A DNA stretch of 57,214 nt from CAZMIL01 sp964566425 (GCA_964566425.1 CAZMIL010000004.1:1-57214); one strand, 5' to 3'; numbered from the stretch's first letter, positions 41,270 to 50,276 are shown. Notes: a model not told the origin generated them from the sequence alone. Numbers and translations: made by a program.

Positions 41270-41731
41270 ATGAATACCGAAAAAGGCCAGAGGGGAATTA
41301 AAACAAAAATAGGATCTCTTATTGGTTCTTTTCTTTCTGCTCTTGGAGTGGGAGGAAGTTCCGTTTCCACAGTTTGCCAAACTACATGTTCTGTTGCTCC
41401 TGCTGTCTCTCCCTTTTTCGCAGTTATACTCTCTACAACCCCTCTTGTATTTGTCGGTAAATATCAAGTTCTTATCTGGTGGATAGCTTTACTTTTTTAC
41501 TTTTTATTGTTCGTGTCTTTTTTCTTAAATAATCAAGGTCTAAAATCAGATCAAGCATTTCTTCTTATCAATGGTGGTCTGCTGATAATTGGCTTTCCTT
41601 ATCTTAGAAATGAAATGCCACCTAATTCTTTTTTATGGATCGGTCTAATCATCTCTCTTATCGGAACATATCTACTCTTTTATAAAAAATTGAGTAAAAA
41701 GTCCTCGCTTTCTCCGCCCGGAGCAAAATAA
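41270..41731 (+). CDS. Four-helix membrane protein with N-terminal Cys pair
   Basis: A 153-aa integral membrane protein of four helices. CQTTCSVAPAVSP before the second helix resembles the metal-binding cysteines of small heavy-metal transport proteins, but this is weak. TATATT eight bases before the ATG is a likely -10, preceded by another TATAAT. No operon partner. Confidence 0.55.
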   Translation: MNTEKGQRGIKTKIGSLIGSFLSALGVGGSSVSTVCQTTCSVAPAVSPFFAVILSTTPLVFVGKYQVLIWWIALLFYFLLFVSFFLNNQGLKSDQAFLLINGGLLIIGFPYLRNEMPPNSFLWIGLIISLIGTYLLFYKKLSKKSSLSPPGAK

Positions 41732-41857
41732 AACTTAGAGCCTCATGAAAATCTAAAACAACCTCGCCGCTACTCTCAATAAATTCACTCCGCCGTTTCT
41801 TTCTATATAATCTCTGACAATATTGACAACTTCTTTTTATTTATTTAATCTTGTATT

Positions 41858-42943
41858 ATGGAAGCCTTAGCTCAAAAAGAGCTGACTCCACCTTCAAATA
41901 ACACAGAATCGTTAATCCACAACATTGACATAGGCAGCGGACTCAAAATTGAAGTACACAAACTCACCGGTTTTGATGATCGATTCAATGCAACCCTTTG
42001 GTGGACAAGAGATGGTGCCATAATGGCACTGGTTAGAGAAGTTAAAGTAGTAGCGGAAGAGGGAGAACCAGACATAGGAACTCTTGTTCAACTGAAACAG
42101 GCTGCCCGAATTGAGCAAGATAGGATGTTAGAAGTTCGTCTCGAGGATTACATTCCTATAGCCGAACAGGAAGTGTGGAATCCAACAGATCAAGAAGTAT
42201 TTCTCGAAGATCCTAGAAGTCTGCTCTCAGCCGATGAATCAAGTGTGGTAATTGGTCTAACAGCTCTTGTTACGGAGGAAGATAAGCAGATACCCTACCC
42301 TGCTATTATTACCTTATCAAGAGATCATTTCGAACAAATAATCCCTACAAAAGTGCAGGTTATCAGGGATAAAGAGCTTGGTATCGGAAAAAATCTTACT
42401 CCGGTTGAGGACACTGACCATCTTACGACTTTTTTGTATCGCAGCGAGGAGGATAAGGCTAATTTTAGATTAACGCATTTTTCTTTAGATAAAAATTCAA
42501 AGGAGATAAAAAGATTAGGGAGTATTGATTTTTCCAAATATTTAGAAGACTTGAATTGGCCTGACTGGATAGGGACTACGATGGCTCCTATAGCGATAAA
42601 TAACAATAAATATTTGATGGTGCTGCACTCGGTAAAAAACGGAAACGGAGAGCCTGTTTATTCATTTTGGAGAGCTATGCTGACAAAAGGTGAAAAGGGA
42701 GAATTAGCTGTAGAAAAAGTAGATAGTCAACCAATTTTGACACGCAACGATGTCGGCTACCCCGGATTAGAATTACATAAGGGTAAGCGGGTAATATACG
42801 CTTGCGGAGGGATCATCGAAAGCGAAAAACTCCATCTCTTTGTCAATGTCGGAGACAAAACAACTGTCCGAGTAGTTTTCCCGCTTGAGGCTCTTTCCAA
42901 CTTTGATAAATCCTTGCGCCCGCAAGAAGAACTTGCTGCCTAA
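41858..42943 (+). CDS. Beta-propeller protein, GH130-like (tentative)
   Basis: A 361-aa soluble protein. Repeated strand patterns and a C-terminal TRNDVGYPGLELHKGKRV then IYACGGII resemble five-bladed propellers of the GH130/glycosidase-like group. Catalytic residues cannot be placed with confidence. TTGACA lies upstream, with a poor -10 ending six bases before the ATG. About 125 bp of apparently empty AT-rich sequence follows. Confidence 0.45.
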   Translation: MEALAQKELTPPSNNTESLIHNIDIGSGLKIEVHKLTGFDDRFNATLWWTRDGAIMALVREVKVVAEEGEPDIGTLVQLKQAARIEQDRMLEVRLEDYIPIAEQEVWNPTDQEVFLEDPRSLLSADESSVVIGLTALVTEEDKQIPYPAIITLSRDHFEQIIPTKVQVIRDKELGIGKNLTPVEDTDHLTTFLYRSEEDKANFRLTHFSLDKNSKEIKRLGSIDFSKYLEDLNWPDWIGTTMAPIAINNNKYLMVLHSVKNGNGEPVYSFWRAMLTKGEKGELAVEKVDSQPILTRNDVGYPGLELHKGKRVIYACGGIIESEKLHLFVNVGDKTTVRVVFPLEALSNFDKSLRPQEELAA

Positions 42944-43069
42944 ACTAAAAAAATTTAAACACCTAACAACAACTACTTAACATTTACTCTCTTCTAACCT
43001 TTGCTTTCCCCAAGCCTAATATTCTTTATGCGCTTGCAACACAAAATGAATTAAGTAAAATATAAACTT

Positions 43070-43471
43070 ATGAAGATGAATCCTGTTGTTCATTTCGAAA
43101 TGCCCGCAAAAGACAAGAAAAGGGTTTCCAACTTCTATTCCCAGGTTTTTGGTTGGAAAATGATTCAAAGTGGGCCTGAAATGGGAAACTATATCGTTGC
43201 CCAAACAACAGAAACCGACGAAAAAGGAGTGGTTAAAGTAGCTGGTAACATCAATGGAGGATTTTATGAATGGGTTGAGAAAAACACCGGAAGAGACCGG
43301 CCCTCAGTTGTTATTTCAGTAGACGACGTCAGTGAAGCGATTAACAAGATCAAAAAAGCAGGTGGAAAAATCACCCAAGAACCTACGGATATTCCAGGCG
43401 TTGGCCTTTGGGCTGGGTTCGAAGACACAGAAGGGAACCTCGTGAGTATCCTTCAACCTTCGCGGATGTAA
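43070..43471 (+). CDS. VOC-family (glyoxalase-like) protein
   Basis: A 133-aa vicinal-oxygen-chelate fold protein: NPVVHFEMPAKDKKRVSNFYSQVFGW, GGFYEWVEKN, and DTEGNLVSILQPSR. Metal ligands H and E are in place. The substrate is unknown. TAAAAT ends eight bases before the ATG. It stands in tandem with a second VOC gene 36 nt downstream. Confidence 0.85.
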   Translation: MKMNPVVHFEMPAKDKKRVSNFYSQVFGWKMIQSGPEMGNYIVAQTTETDEKGVVKVAGNINGGFYEWVEKNTGRDRPSVVISVDDVSEAINKIKKAGGKITQEPTDIPGVGLWAGFEDTEGNLVSILQPSRM

Positions 43472-43506
43472 CATCTCTTATTTGTAAAGAAAGCAGGTGA
43501 TAAATT

Positions 43507-43875
43507 ATGCTAAATTTAAACTCAATTCTTGTCTTTTCGGACAAGCCGAAACAACTCGCAGATTTTTACAAAAAAATTTTTCAAAAAGATCCTGATACCG
43601 ATGTAAATAATTTTTATGGCTTTCTCGTTGGCAAGTCATATATAAGTTTTATGACACACGATAAAGTCAAAGGTGAAAATAAACAACCGGAAAGAATAAT
43701 CTTCAATTTTGAAACAGACGATGTAAAAGGAGAATTTGAACGGATTAAAAAACTCGGGGTAAAAGTCGTTGCCGAACCTTATCAGCCGGAAGAAGCCCAA
43801 GATATGTGGATTGCTACTTTTGCCGATCCTGACGGTAACTATTTCCAGTTGATGAGTCCGTGGAAAGGAGAGTAA
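43507..43875 (+). CDS. VOC-family protein, second copy
   Basis: A 122-aa VOC protein: SILVFSDKPKQLADFYKKIF, then an IIFNFETDDVKGEFERIK half and FADPDGNYFQLMSPW. It starts after an AGGTGA at proper distance, so it is translated from a leadered message shared with the first VOC gene. Its stop overlaps the -10 of the following small gene. Confidence 0.85.
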   Translation: MLNLNSILVFSDKPKQLADFYKKIFQKDPDTDVNNFYGFLVGKSYISFMTHDKVKGENKQPERIIFNFETDDVKGEFERIKKLGVKVVAEPYQPEEAQDMWIATFADPDGNYFQLMSPWKGE

Positions 43876-43884
43876 AATAATCCC

Positions 43885-44049
43885 GTGGGAAAAATTAACG
43901 CCGAGTGGCACCGCTCCAATAGGATGCCTAGAAATCCTACTCTGGATCAAAAAATCAAATGGCATATCGATCATGCCAAAAACTGTGATTGTAGACCGCT
44001 TGGCGGAAAAATTCTCGAAGAAATCAACAAAAGGGGGATAAAAGTTTAA
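43885..44049 (+). CDS. Conserved small protein, 54 aa
   Basis: GTG-initiated. The product (MGKINAEWHRSNRMPRNPT, DQKIKWHIDHAKNCDCR, ending NKRGIKV) matches a widespread uncharacterised bacterial small-protein family that I recognise by its MPxNPTLDQ and HAKNCxCR motifs. The CxC and His residues may bind metal. TAAAAT (43873-43878) overlaps the VOC stop and ends six bases before the GTG. Confidence 0.8.
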   Translation: MGKINAEWHRSNRMPRNPTLDQKIKWHIDHAKNCDCRPLGGKILEEINKRGIKV

Positions 44050-44146
44050 GTCCGTTTAAAAAGTTCGTGTAATTCAATTTTAGTTTGTCCCAAGATTCTC
44101 TCTCTTTCTATCTGTAAGTTTTTTCCTCTGTTAGAATAGATACAGA

Positions 44147-44623
44147 ATGATGAAATCGTTAGAATGGCCGATTTTTGTCTTTACTCTTTTACTCAAAGCA
44201 CTAAATGGTTTATTGGAAATTGTTGGGGGAATACTTTTGCTGATTATAAAACCATCGCTTGTTAATTGGCTGATTACATTATTAACACAACAGGAACTTT
44301 CAGAGGATCCAAAAGATCTCATTGCAACAACTTTAGTCAAACTCGCACATATTTATTCTTCGCAACCAATTAATTTTGCTGTTTTCTTTCTCCTTTCTCA
44401 TGGGATTCTCAAAATCTTTTTTGTAATTTATTTACTCAGAAAACAACTTTGGGCTTACCCCAGTTTTATTATTTTTCTCTCGATCTTTGTTGTCTATCAA
44501 ATCTATCGCATAACCTTTACTCGCTCTATTTTTCTCTCACTCTTAACCATTCTTGATCTGTTTATTATCTGGCTGACTTTTGACGAATATAGAAAATTAA
44601 AACGGAGCGAAGTTTTAAGATGA
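44147..44623 (+). CDS. DUF2127 membrane protein
   Basis: A 158-aa protein with four membrane helices. FFLLSHGILKIFFVIYLLRKQLWAYP and DLFIIWLTFDEY, read in parts, are the DUF2127 signature. Function unknown. Extended -10 TGTTAGAAT lies nine bases before ATGATG. It overlaps the convergent HxlR gene by 9 nt. Confidence 0.8.
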   Translation: MMKSLEWPIFVFTLLLKALNGLLEIVGGILLLIIKPSLVNWLITLLTQQELSEDPKDLIATTLVKLAHIYSSQPINFAVFFLLSHGILKIFFVIYLLRKQLWAYPSFIIFLSIFVVYQIYRITFTRSIFLSLLTILDLFIIWLTFDEYRKLKRSEVLR

Positions 44624-44923
44624 TTCTCCCCATTTGCGCATTTTATTAAAAATATCCTTGAGAGTTTTACCTTTCGCGGTGAGCTTATATTCCACATGTA
44701 AAGGTACTACCGGAAAAACTTTTTTGGAGATAAAACCTTCTCTTTCTAATTCTCGGAGTCGGAGCGAGAGCGTTTTAGGACTAATCCCAGCCAAACTTCT
44801 CTGGATCTCGCCAAATCTTTTTTTACCGTCAAAAAGATTGTGCAAGATCAGCATTGACCATTTGCTCCCTACCAGTTTAATCGTCTTCGTAACCCCGCAA
44901 TTTTGATGATTTTCTAATTTCAT
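44615..44923 (-). CDS. HxlR-family transcriptional regulator
   Basis: A 102-aa winged-helix regulator. NCGVTKTIKLVGSKWSMLIL, FGEIQRSLAGISPKTLSLRL and VEYKLTAKGKTL, read in parts, are typical HxlR. One N-terminal cysteine (near residue 9) is where redox- or aldehyde-sensing members carry theirs. ATG 44923 is preferred over 45019 because the family begins just before NCG and CATAAT ends six bases upstream. It is divergent from the LUD gene, with an inverted repeat between. Confidence 0.88.
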   Translation of the reverse strand: MKLENHQNCGVTKTIKLVGSKWSMLILHNLFDGKKRFGEIQRSLAGISPKTLSLRLRELEREGFISKKVFPVVPLHVEYKLTAKGKTLKDIFNKMRKWGESS

Positions 44924-44958
44924 TTGATTATTATGCAATACTTCACTTTTTATAGCAA

Positions 44959-44988
44959 CTTTACAAAATAAAGTAAAGAGATTATAAT
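44959..44988 (+). promoter_or_regulatory. LUD promoter with putative HxlR operator
   Basis: CTTTAC (44959-44964) and GTAAAG (44973-44978) form an inverted repeat with an 8-bp spacer. The -35 TTTACA (44960-44965) lies in its left half, 17 bp before TATAAT (44983-44988). The latter ends six bases before the LUD ATG. Binding of the adjacent HxlR protein would block the promoter. Confidence 0.65.
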
Positions 44989-44994
44989 TAAAGT

Positions 44995-45615
44995 ATGACA
45001 AAATGGGACGAATTGGCAAGTGAACAAATAGTCAAAGAAACAACTACTGCTCTCGATAAAAAGGGGTACAAAGTCATCATAGTAGAAAGCCGCAAAGAAG
45101 CTTTGGAAAAGATCAAGGAGCTCATCCCCATGGGTGCTTCCGTGATGAATGGTTCTTCAGTGACGCTTGAACAAATCGGTTATATGAATTATTTAAAAAC
45201 CGCTAAACATGGCTGGAACAATCTTCATGCCAAAATTAATAGCGAAAACGATGCTAAAATAAGGGCAGAACTTAGGAGACAAGGTATTTTGGCTGATTAT
45301 TATCTCGGTAGCGTTCACGCCCTCACTGTTAACGGTGAATTTATTATCGCTTCAAATACCGGCAGTCAGCTGCCACACCTTGCTTTCACTTCTCCTAATT
45401 TAATCTTGGTTATAGGAACGCAAAAAATTGTCAATGATTTTAACCAAGGAATGAAACGGCTCACAGAATATGTTGTTCCCTTGGAAGATAAACGCATACG
45501 TGACTTATATGGAGTCCCAACTAACTTATCCAAAATCCTCTTTTTTAAGGCTGAAAATAAGGCCAGCACGAGGAAAATCAACTGCATTTTGGTCAAAGAA
45601 AAATTGGGCTTTTAA
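44995..45615 (+). CDS. LUD-domain (LutC-like) protein
   Basis: A 206-aa LUD-family protein, a fold found in lactate-utilisation subunits. ESRKEALEKIKELIPMGASV, MNGSSVTLEQIG, GSVHALTVNGEFIIASNTGSQ and ILVIGTQKIV are the family landmarks, each within the conserved Rossmann-like core. The LutA and LutB subunits are absent, as usual for stand-alone members, so the role is unknown. It is probably controlled by the divergent HxlR gene. Confidence 0.82.
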   Translation: MTKWDELASEQIVKETTTALDKKGYKVIIVESRKEALEKIKELIPMGASVMNGSSVTLEQIGYMNYLKTAKHGWNNLHAKINSENDAKIRAELRRQGILADYYLGSVHALTVNGEFIIASNTGSQLPHLAFTSPNLILVIGTQKIVNDFNQGMKRLTEYVVPLEDKRIRDLYGVPTNLSKILFFKAENKASTRKINCILVKEKLGF

Positions 45616-45634
45616 CAAATTGTATAATTTGCAC

Positions 45635-46354
45635 ATGAACATCAAAAATAAAGTAGTTATTGTGACCGGTGCCTCATCTGGAATCGGCGAAGCGACGGCA
45701 AAACTACTGAGCAACAAAGAAGCAAAGATTGTTCTTGCTGCGCGCTCAAAAGAAAAATTAGATAGCCTTGCCAAGCATTTGCCTCATTCTTTTGTCATCC
45801 AAATTGACATGACTAAACCCACCGATATAAAAAGAATGGTTAAAAAAACTCTTGAGAAATTCGGACGAATAGATATTTTAATCAACAATGCCGGCAGAGG
45901 TTATGATGCAACAATCGAAAAAATAGATCTAAAAACTTTCCATTATTTGCTCGATCTTAACCTCATTGGGCCCTTAATTGCAATGCAGGAAGTTATTCCT
46001 ACAATGAGAAAACAAAAAAGTGGGGCGATCGTCAATATCAGTTCAGGGACTTCGCTGATGGTAATCCCAGGCTTAGGGGCTTATTCTTCGCTTAAACGCG
46101 CCTTGAATGGTTTCTCCTTAACGGCCCGCGAAGAATTGGCTAAAGATGGAATCAGCGTCAGTGTTATATATCCTTTCGTTACCGCCACCAATTTTGTCAA
46201 AAATATTCTTGGGGGGGCGCGCAGGATTAGTCCGCAGGATCGTGACTCCAGTCTCCCAGATGCGGATCCGCCAGAACTCATCGCCGAAAAAGTACTCGAA
46301 GCAATCACTTCAGGCAAGGCAGAAATAGCAGCCCACGAATGGATGATAAAATAA
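45635..46354 (+). CDS. Short-chain dehydrogenase/reductase
   Basis: A 239-aa classical SDR. TGASSGIGEA (NAD(P) loop), NNAG, the catalytic Ser in NISSGTS, and YSSLK (Tyr-x3-Lys) are all present. ARSKEKL after the second strand suggests NADP. Substrate unknown. The start at 45635 is set by TATAAT (45623-45628) ending six bases before it. The open frame extends upstream into the LUD gene but is not conserved there. Confidence 0.88.
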   Translation: MNIKNKVVIVTGASSGIGEATAKLLSNKEAKIVLAARSKEKLDSLAKHLPHSFVIQIDMTKPTDIKRMVKKTLEKFGRIDILINNAGRGYDATIEKIDLKTFHYLLDLNLIGPLIAMQEVIPTMRKQKSGAIVNISSGTSLMVIPGLGAYSSLKRALNGFSLTAREELAKDGISVSVIYPFVTATNFVKNILGGARRISPQDRDSSLPDADPPELIAEKVLEAITSGKAEIAAHEWMIK

Positions 46355-46389
46355 TTTTCAGCTTATTTTCAGCTTAAATCGCCTATAAT
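46355..46389 (+). promoter_or_regulatory. Tandem TTTTCAGCTTA operator and -10 of the second response regulator
   Basis: Two identical 11-bp units TTTTCAGCTTA (46355-46365, 46366-46376) are followed after 7 nt by TATAAT (46384-46389). The repeats cover the -35 position, as expected for a PhoB/OmpR-type autoregulated promoter. Confidence 0.7.
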
Positions 46390-46396
46390 TGTTACT

Positions 46397-47077
46397 ATGC
46401 GTGTTCTAGTAGTCGAAGATGAGCATAAAATAGCCAACTCCATCAAAAAGGGTCTTGAGCAAGAATCTTATGCTGTTGATATCGCCTATGATGGCAACGA
46501 CGGTTATGATCTAGCCGCTACAGAGGACTACGACTTAATTATTCTTGATCTAATGCTCCCAGGAATGGACGGACTGGAGATTTGTAAAAAACTAAGACAA
46601 GAGGGTAATCACACACGAATTCTCATCTTAACCGCAAAGGGGCAAATTCGAGATAAAGTTTTAGGTCTTAACTCTGGCGCCGATGATTATCTGACAAAGC
46701 CATTTGCTTTTGTCGAACTTCTTGCTCGAATCAGAGCTCTTACTAGACGCCCAGATAAAACAGACGGAACGGTTTTGAATGTCGGCGATCTTTCACTAAA
46801 TACATTATCGTTTGAAATCAAAAGAGGCGGCAAGCGGATTCAACTCTCGACCAAAGAATACGCTTTACTTGAATATCTAATACGCCACAAGGATATCGTA
46901 GTCACCAAAGATCAGATCCTCAATCACGTGTGGGATTATGATTCAGAAGTACTCCCCAATTCGGTCGAAGTCTACATCCTCCATCTGCGCAATAAAATAG
47001 ATAAAGCTTTTAAAAATAAATCGCAATTGATTCATACACTTAGAGGTTTTGGCTATAAGATCAGCAATAAAAAATAA
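46397..47077 (+). CDS. OmpR/PhoB-family response regulator
   Basis: A 226-aa regulator. Acidic pocket E7-D8, phospho-acceptor D51 (IILDLMLPG), T in LTAKG, K in YLTKPF, and a C-terminal winged helix ending HTLRGFGYKI. The kinase gene follows one base after its stop. TATAAT ends seven bases before the ATG, and two 11-bp repeats precede the -10, consistent with autoregulation. Confidence 0.95.
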   Translation: MRVLVVEDEHKIANSIKKGLEQESYAVDIAYDGNDGYDLAATEDYDLIILDLMLPGMDGLEICKKLRQEGNHTRILILTAKGQIRDKVLGLNSGADDYLTKPFAFVELLARIRALTRRPDKTDGTVLNVGDLSLNTLSFEIKRGGKRIQLSTKEYALLEYLIRHKDIVVTKDQILNHVWDYDSEVLPNSVEVYILHLRNKIDKAFKNKSQLIHTLRGFGYKISNKK

Positions 47078-47078
47078 T

Positions 47079-48140
47079 ATGTTTCGAAAAGCTCGCATAA
47101 AATTAACTGCTTGGTATTTGCTAATCATTATGGTTGTTAGTCTGTTGTTTAGTGCAACTATCTATCTTGGGATTAATAGAGAATTATCTCGGATTGAGGC
47201 ACAACAAAAACTTCGCCTGGCAGCCGAGCAGCATGGATTGATTCTCTTTTTTGAGGAATTCCGTCAACAAAGACAGCATTTGGGTCTATCCGTTCCTCCC
47301 CCATTAATTCCTATTAACCCCGAGATGATTGCACAAGCAAGGTTGCGTTTAACCTCGACCTTGGTTTTGGTCAACTTGGGGATTTTGATTTTGGCCGGAA
47401 TTGCCGGGTATTTCTTAGCGGGAAAAACTTTGCGCCCAATTCAAGAAATGGTTGATGATCAAAATCGCTTTATCACCGATGCTTCCCACGAATTGAGAAC
47501 ACCATTAACATCCTTAAGAACCGAGCTGGACGTTGCGTTAAGAGATAAAAAACTCGTCCTCGCTGATGCAAGAAATATTCTTAAGAGTAATCTCGAAGAA
47601 GTCATCAGTTTACAAGCCTTAAGCGACCGTTTGCTAAAACTGACACAATATCAAAATGGTGGAAGCAAGTTAATTAAGAAACCGCTCATGCTTACAGAAG
47701 TAATCGATCGGGCACTAAAAAAAATTTCTCCTTTAGCGAAGCAAAAAGAAATATTCATCATTAATAAAACGAAAAATTACAGTCTTTCAGGAGAAAAACA
47801 GAGTTTAACCGAACTGTTTACGATTATTCTCGATAACGCTGTAAAATATAGTCCGCAAAAGGGTCGCGTGACTCTGGTTTCTAAAAGAAGAGATCATCGG
47901 ATTGAAGTAAGTATAAATGACAAAGGAGTGGGAATAGCCAAAGAGGATCTTGCTCATATCTTTGACAGATTCTATCGCACTGAAAGTTCGCGTTCAAAGG
48001 AAAAATTTCACGGTTATGGTTTGGGGTTGGCAATTGCTAAGCAAATCGTTGAAGATCACGGAGGATCAATTACCGCAGCTAGTGAACCTAAAAAAGGATC
48101 GGAATTTACTATTACCTTACCACTACCTAAAATTTCTTAG
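47079..48140 (+). CDS. Sensor histidine kinase
   Basis: A 353-aa kinase with helices at about 10-30 and 93-114 enclosing an outside sensor segment of about 60 residues (PPPLIPINP). A short HAMP-like link leads to H137 in DASHELRTPLT. The ATPase domain has DNAVKYS, DKGVGI and GYGLGLAI. ATG 47079 is chosen: it lies one base after the regulator stop, whereas 47049 would overlap it. The neighbouring operon suggests it senses an envelope-active compound (inference). Confidence 0.93.
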   Translation: MFRKARIKLTAWYLLIIMVVSLLFSATIYLGINRELSRIEAQQKLRLAAEQHGLILFFEEFRQQRQHLGLSVPPPLIPINPEMIAQARLRLTSTLVLVNLGILILAGIAGYFLAGKTLRPIQEMVDDQNRFITDASHELRTPLTSLRTELDVALRDKKLVLADARNILKSNLEEVISLQALSDRLLKLTQYQNGGSKLIKKPLMLTEVIDRALKKISPLAKQKEIFIINKTKNYSLSGEKQSLTELFTIILDNAVKYSPQKGRVTLVSKRRDHRIEVSINDKGVGIAKEDLAHIFDRFYRTESSRSKEKFHGYGLGLAIAKQIVEDHGGSITAASEPKKGSEFTITLPLPKIS

Positions 48141-48141
48141 T

Positions 48142-48175
48142 TTTTAAGCTAGTTTTAAGTTTATCTTTTTATAAT
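48142..48175 (+). promoter_or_regulatory. Tandem TTTTAAG operator and -10 of the efflux operon
   Basis: TTTTAAGCTAG (48142-48152) and TTTTAAGTTTA (48153-48163) are 11-bp units close to those before the regulator gene. TATAAT (48170-48175) follows after 6 nt, nearly the same geometry. Confidence 0.6.
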
Positions 48176-48197
48176 TAATTTTAAATTTAGATTGTTC

Positions 48198-49556
48198 ATG
48201 CAAGATAAATCAAAGAGCTACATTGGAAATTTTAAAAAATTTATTAGTGAGAAAAAAGGGTTCTCTATAACGATAGGAGCTTTTATCCTTGTCGTTCTAG
48301 TTTTAATTACCCGCAGCTTATTCTTCAATCAACAAAATATTTCTTACCAAACTTCTCAAGCTGAAAAAGGAACTCTCATCACAAGTATTACCGCTTCAGG
48401 AAATATTTCTTCTGGAAGCAGTGTAGGGATCAGCACGCAAGCCACTGGAATCGTCAAAACAGTCTATGTCAAAAATGGCGATGCAATCAGCCAAGGACAG
48501 AAAATAGCAGATATCACTCCTGACCTTGATTCACAGCAAAGACAAGCCGCAGCTTGGGCGAGTTATCTTTCTGCCTTAAATAATGAGAAGACAGCGGAAA
48601 ATAATAAGTTGTCAACAGATGCGACTATGTGGTCTGCGCAACAGACTTTTCTTGATGCTCAAAATAACGTCAATTATAAAAACGGTAATACTACCAACCC
48701 CTCAACCAAAGCAGCCTATACCGATCTGGAAAAACAAAGCATTGATGCCGCTTTGATTCAAGCACAAAAAGCTTTTGGTGCGGCCGAACAAAAATATAAG
48801 GATGCCGATTATTCCGTAAATTCTGCAAAAGCAGCTCTAACTTCTTCTTGGTTGGCTTACCAACAGACTTCTTCGGCTGTTACTGCGCCTATTTCCGGGA
48901 CAGTCAGCGGGTTAACCTTGACGGAAGGAATGCCGCTTGTCAGTACTAATAACTCATCTAATTCTTCAAACTCAAATAATGTCTCTTCTCAATCAATCGG
49001 GACGGTTACCTTGCCTAACAGTAGCATTCAGGCAACCGTTGATTTAAGCGAAATTGATGTTGTTAATGCTAAAGCCGGACAAAAAGTTACCTTGAAGCTG
49101 GACGCTTTCCCTAATAAAACCTTTACCGGTAAAGTTTTGAATATTAATACCAATGGTACTGTAACCTCCGGCGTCACCACTTACCCCACAACTATTCTTT
49201 TGGATACTTCTTTGTCTACTATCTATCCTAATATGGCTGTTAACGCTACAATCATTACCGGAGTCAAAGAAAATGTGCTTTTGGTCCCTTCGACAGCGGT
49301 TCAAACAAATAATGGACAATCAACTGTCAGAATAATGAGAAACAGAAAACCTGTCACAGTCAATGTAGAAATTGGCGATTCAAACGATACGCAAACCGAA
49401 ATTACTTCCGGACTTAAAGAAGGAGATGTTGTAGTTACCAGTAGCTCATCAGTTTCAATGTCGCAGAGTTCATCTACCTCTTCTCCTTTTGGCAGTAACA
49501 CAGGAAGAGGTGGAGGTGGTGGAGGCGGCGGAGGTGGTGTCTTTTTAAGACATTAG
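48198..49556 (+). CDS. MacA/HlyD-like efflux adaptor
   Basis: A 452-aa membrane-fusion protein with one N-terminal helix (about 18-40). The biotinyl-lipoyl halves are GIVKTVYVKNGDAISQGQKI and AVTAPISGTVSGLTLTEG in part, with a coiled-coil hairpin between (about 110-210) rich in Ala and Gln. A beta-barrel domain and a VPSTAVQ strand follow. The C-terminus is Ser-rich, ending in ten glycines and VFLRH. ATG 48198 is preferred to TTG 48192. It is the first gene of a five-gene operon. Confidence 0.9.
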   Translation: MQDKSKSYIGNFKKFISEKKGFSITIGAFILVVLVLITRSLFFNQQNISYQTSQAEKGTLITSITASGNISSGSSVGISTQATGIVKTVYVKNGDAISQGQKIADITPDLDSQQRQAAAWASYLSALNNEKTAENNKLSTDATMWSAQQTFLDAQNNVNYKNGNTTNPSTKAAYTDLEKQSIDAALIQAQKAFGAAEQKYKDADYSVNSAKAALTSSWLAYQQTSSAVTAPISGTVSGLTLTEGMPLVSTNNSSNSSNSNNVSSQSIGTVTLPNSSIQATVDLSEIDVVNAKAGQKVTLKLDAFPNKTFTGKVLNINTNGTVTSGVTTYPTTILLDTSLSTIYPNMAVNATIITGVKENVLLVPSTAVQTNNGQSTVRIMRNRKPVTVNVEIGDSNDTQTEITSGLKEGDVVVTSSSSVSMSQSSSTSSPFGSNTGRGGGGGGGGGGVFLRH

Positions 49557-49565
49557 GAAATAATT

Positions 49566-50276
49566 ATGTCCACTATCATTTCAGCAAAAAAATTGTCCAA
49601 AGTCTATAAAATAGATTCTTTAGAAACAATTGCTTTAAGCGATGTCTCGTTTGAAGTGCAGAAGGGTGAGTTTGTAGCCATTATGGGGCCGTCCGGTTCC
49701 GGCAAATCTACTTTGATGCATATTATTGGCGCGCTTGATATCCCAACCAGCGGCCAATATATTCTCGATGGTCAAGACGTTGGTTCATTATATGAGGACG
49801 ATTTAGCAGAAATCAGAAATAAAAAAATCGGTTTCGTTTTTCAAGCCTTTAATCTTCTCCCTCGCATTTCTGCAGTACAAAATGTTATTTTGCCAATGCG
49901 TTATGGCGGAGTTGATAAGGAAAAAAGACAGGAAATTGCAGAGAAATATTTAATGATGGTTGGTTTGGGAGACCGGTTAAACTATACTCCTAATCAACTC
50001 TCGGGAGGGCAACAACAGAGAGTTGCCATTGCCAGAGCATTGGTTATGAATCCTGCTATTTTACTTGCCGATGAACCGACAGGAAATATCGCCACAAATC
50101 AAGCAGAGGAAATCATGGCAATTTTTCAAAAATTAAATGACCAAGGTCGTACCATTGTGATGATTACTCATGAGGCAGATATTGCCCATCATGCAGGAAG
50201 AATTATCAATATTCGTGATGGAAAGATTATTAATAATAATAAAAATTCCAAACAAAAACGGTTAAGAAAAAATTAA
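49566..50276 (+). CDS. ABC transporter ATP-binding protein, MacB/LolD type
   Basis: A 236-aa ATPase. Walker A GPSGSGKST at 41-49, Q loop FQAFNLLP, signature LSGGQQQR, Walker B ILLADEPTGN and H-loop ITHE. The family powers MacB-type transenvelope pumps or lipoprotein release. It lies 9 nt after the adaptor and 3 nt before the permease, so the three form one machine. Confidence 0.95.
   Translation: MSTIISAKKLSKVYKIDSLETIALSDVSFEVQKGEFVAIMGPSGSGKSTLMHIIGALDIPTSGQYILDGQDVGSLYEDDLAEIRNKKIGFVFQAFNLLPRISAVQNVILPMRYGGVDKEKRQEIAEKYLMMVGLGDRLNYTPNQLSGGQQQRVAIARALVMNPAILLADEPTGNIATNQAEEIMAIFQKLNDQGRTIVMITHEADIAHHAGRIINIRDGKIINNNKNSKQKRLRKN

Noticed and set aside
45470..45634. Extended N-terminus of the SDR overlapping the LUD gene
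   Set aside because: The SDR fold starts at 45635, and TATAAT sits six bases before that ATG.
49509..49545. GGTGGAGG-like run suggesting a short tandem repeat
   Set aside because: It encodes the glycine tail of the efflux adaptor; low complexity, with no spacers and no CRISPR-like layout.
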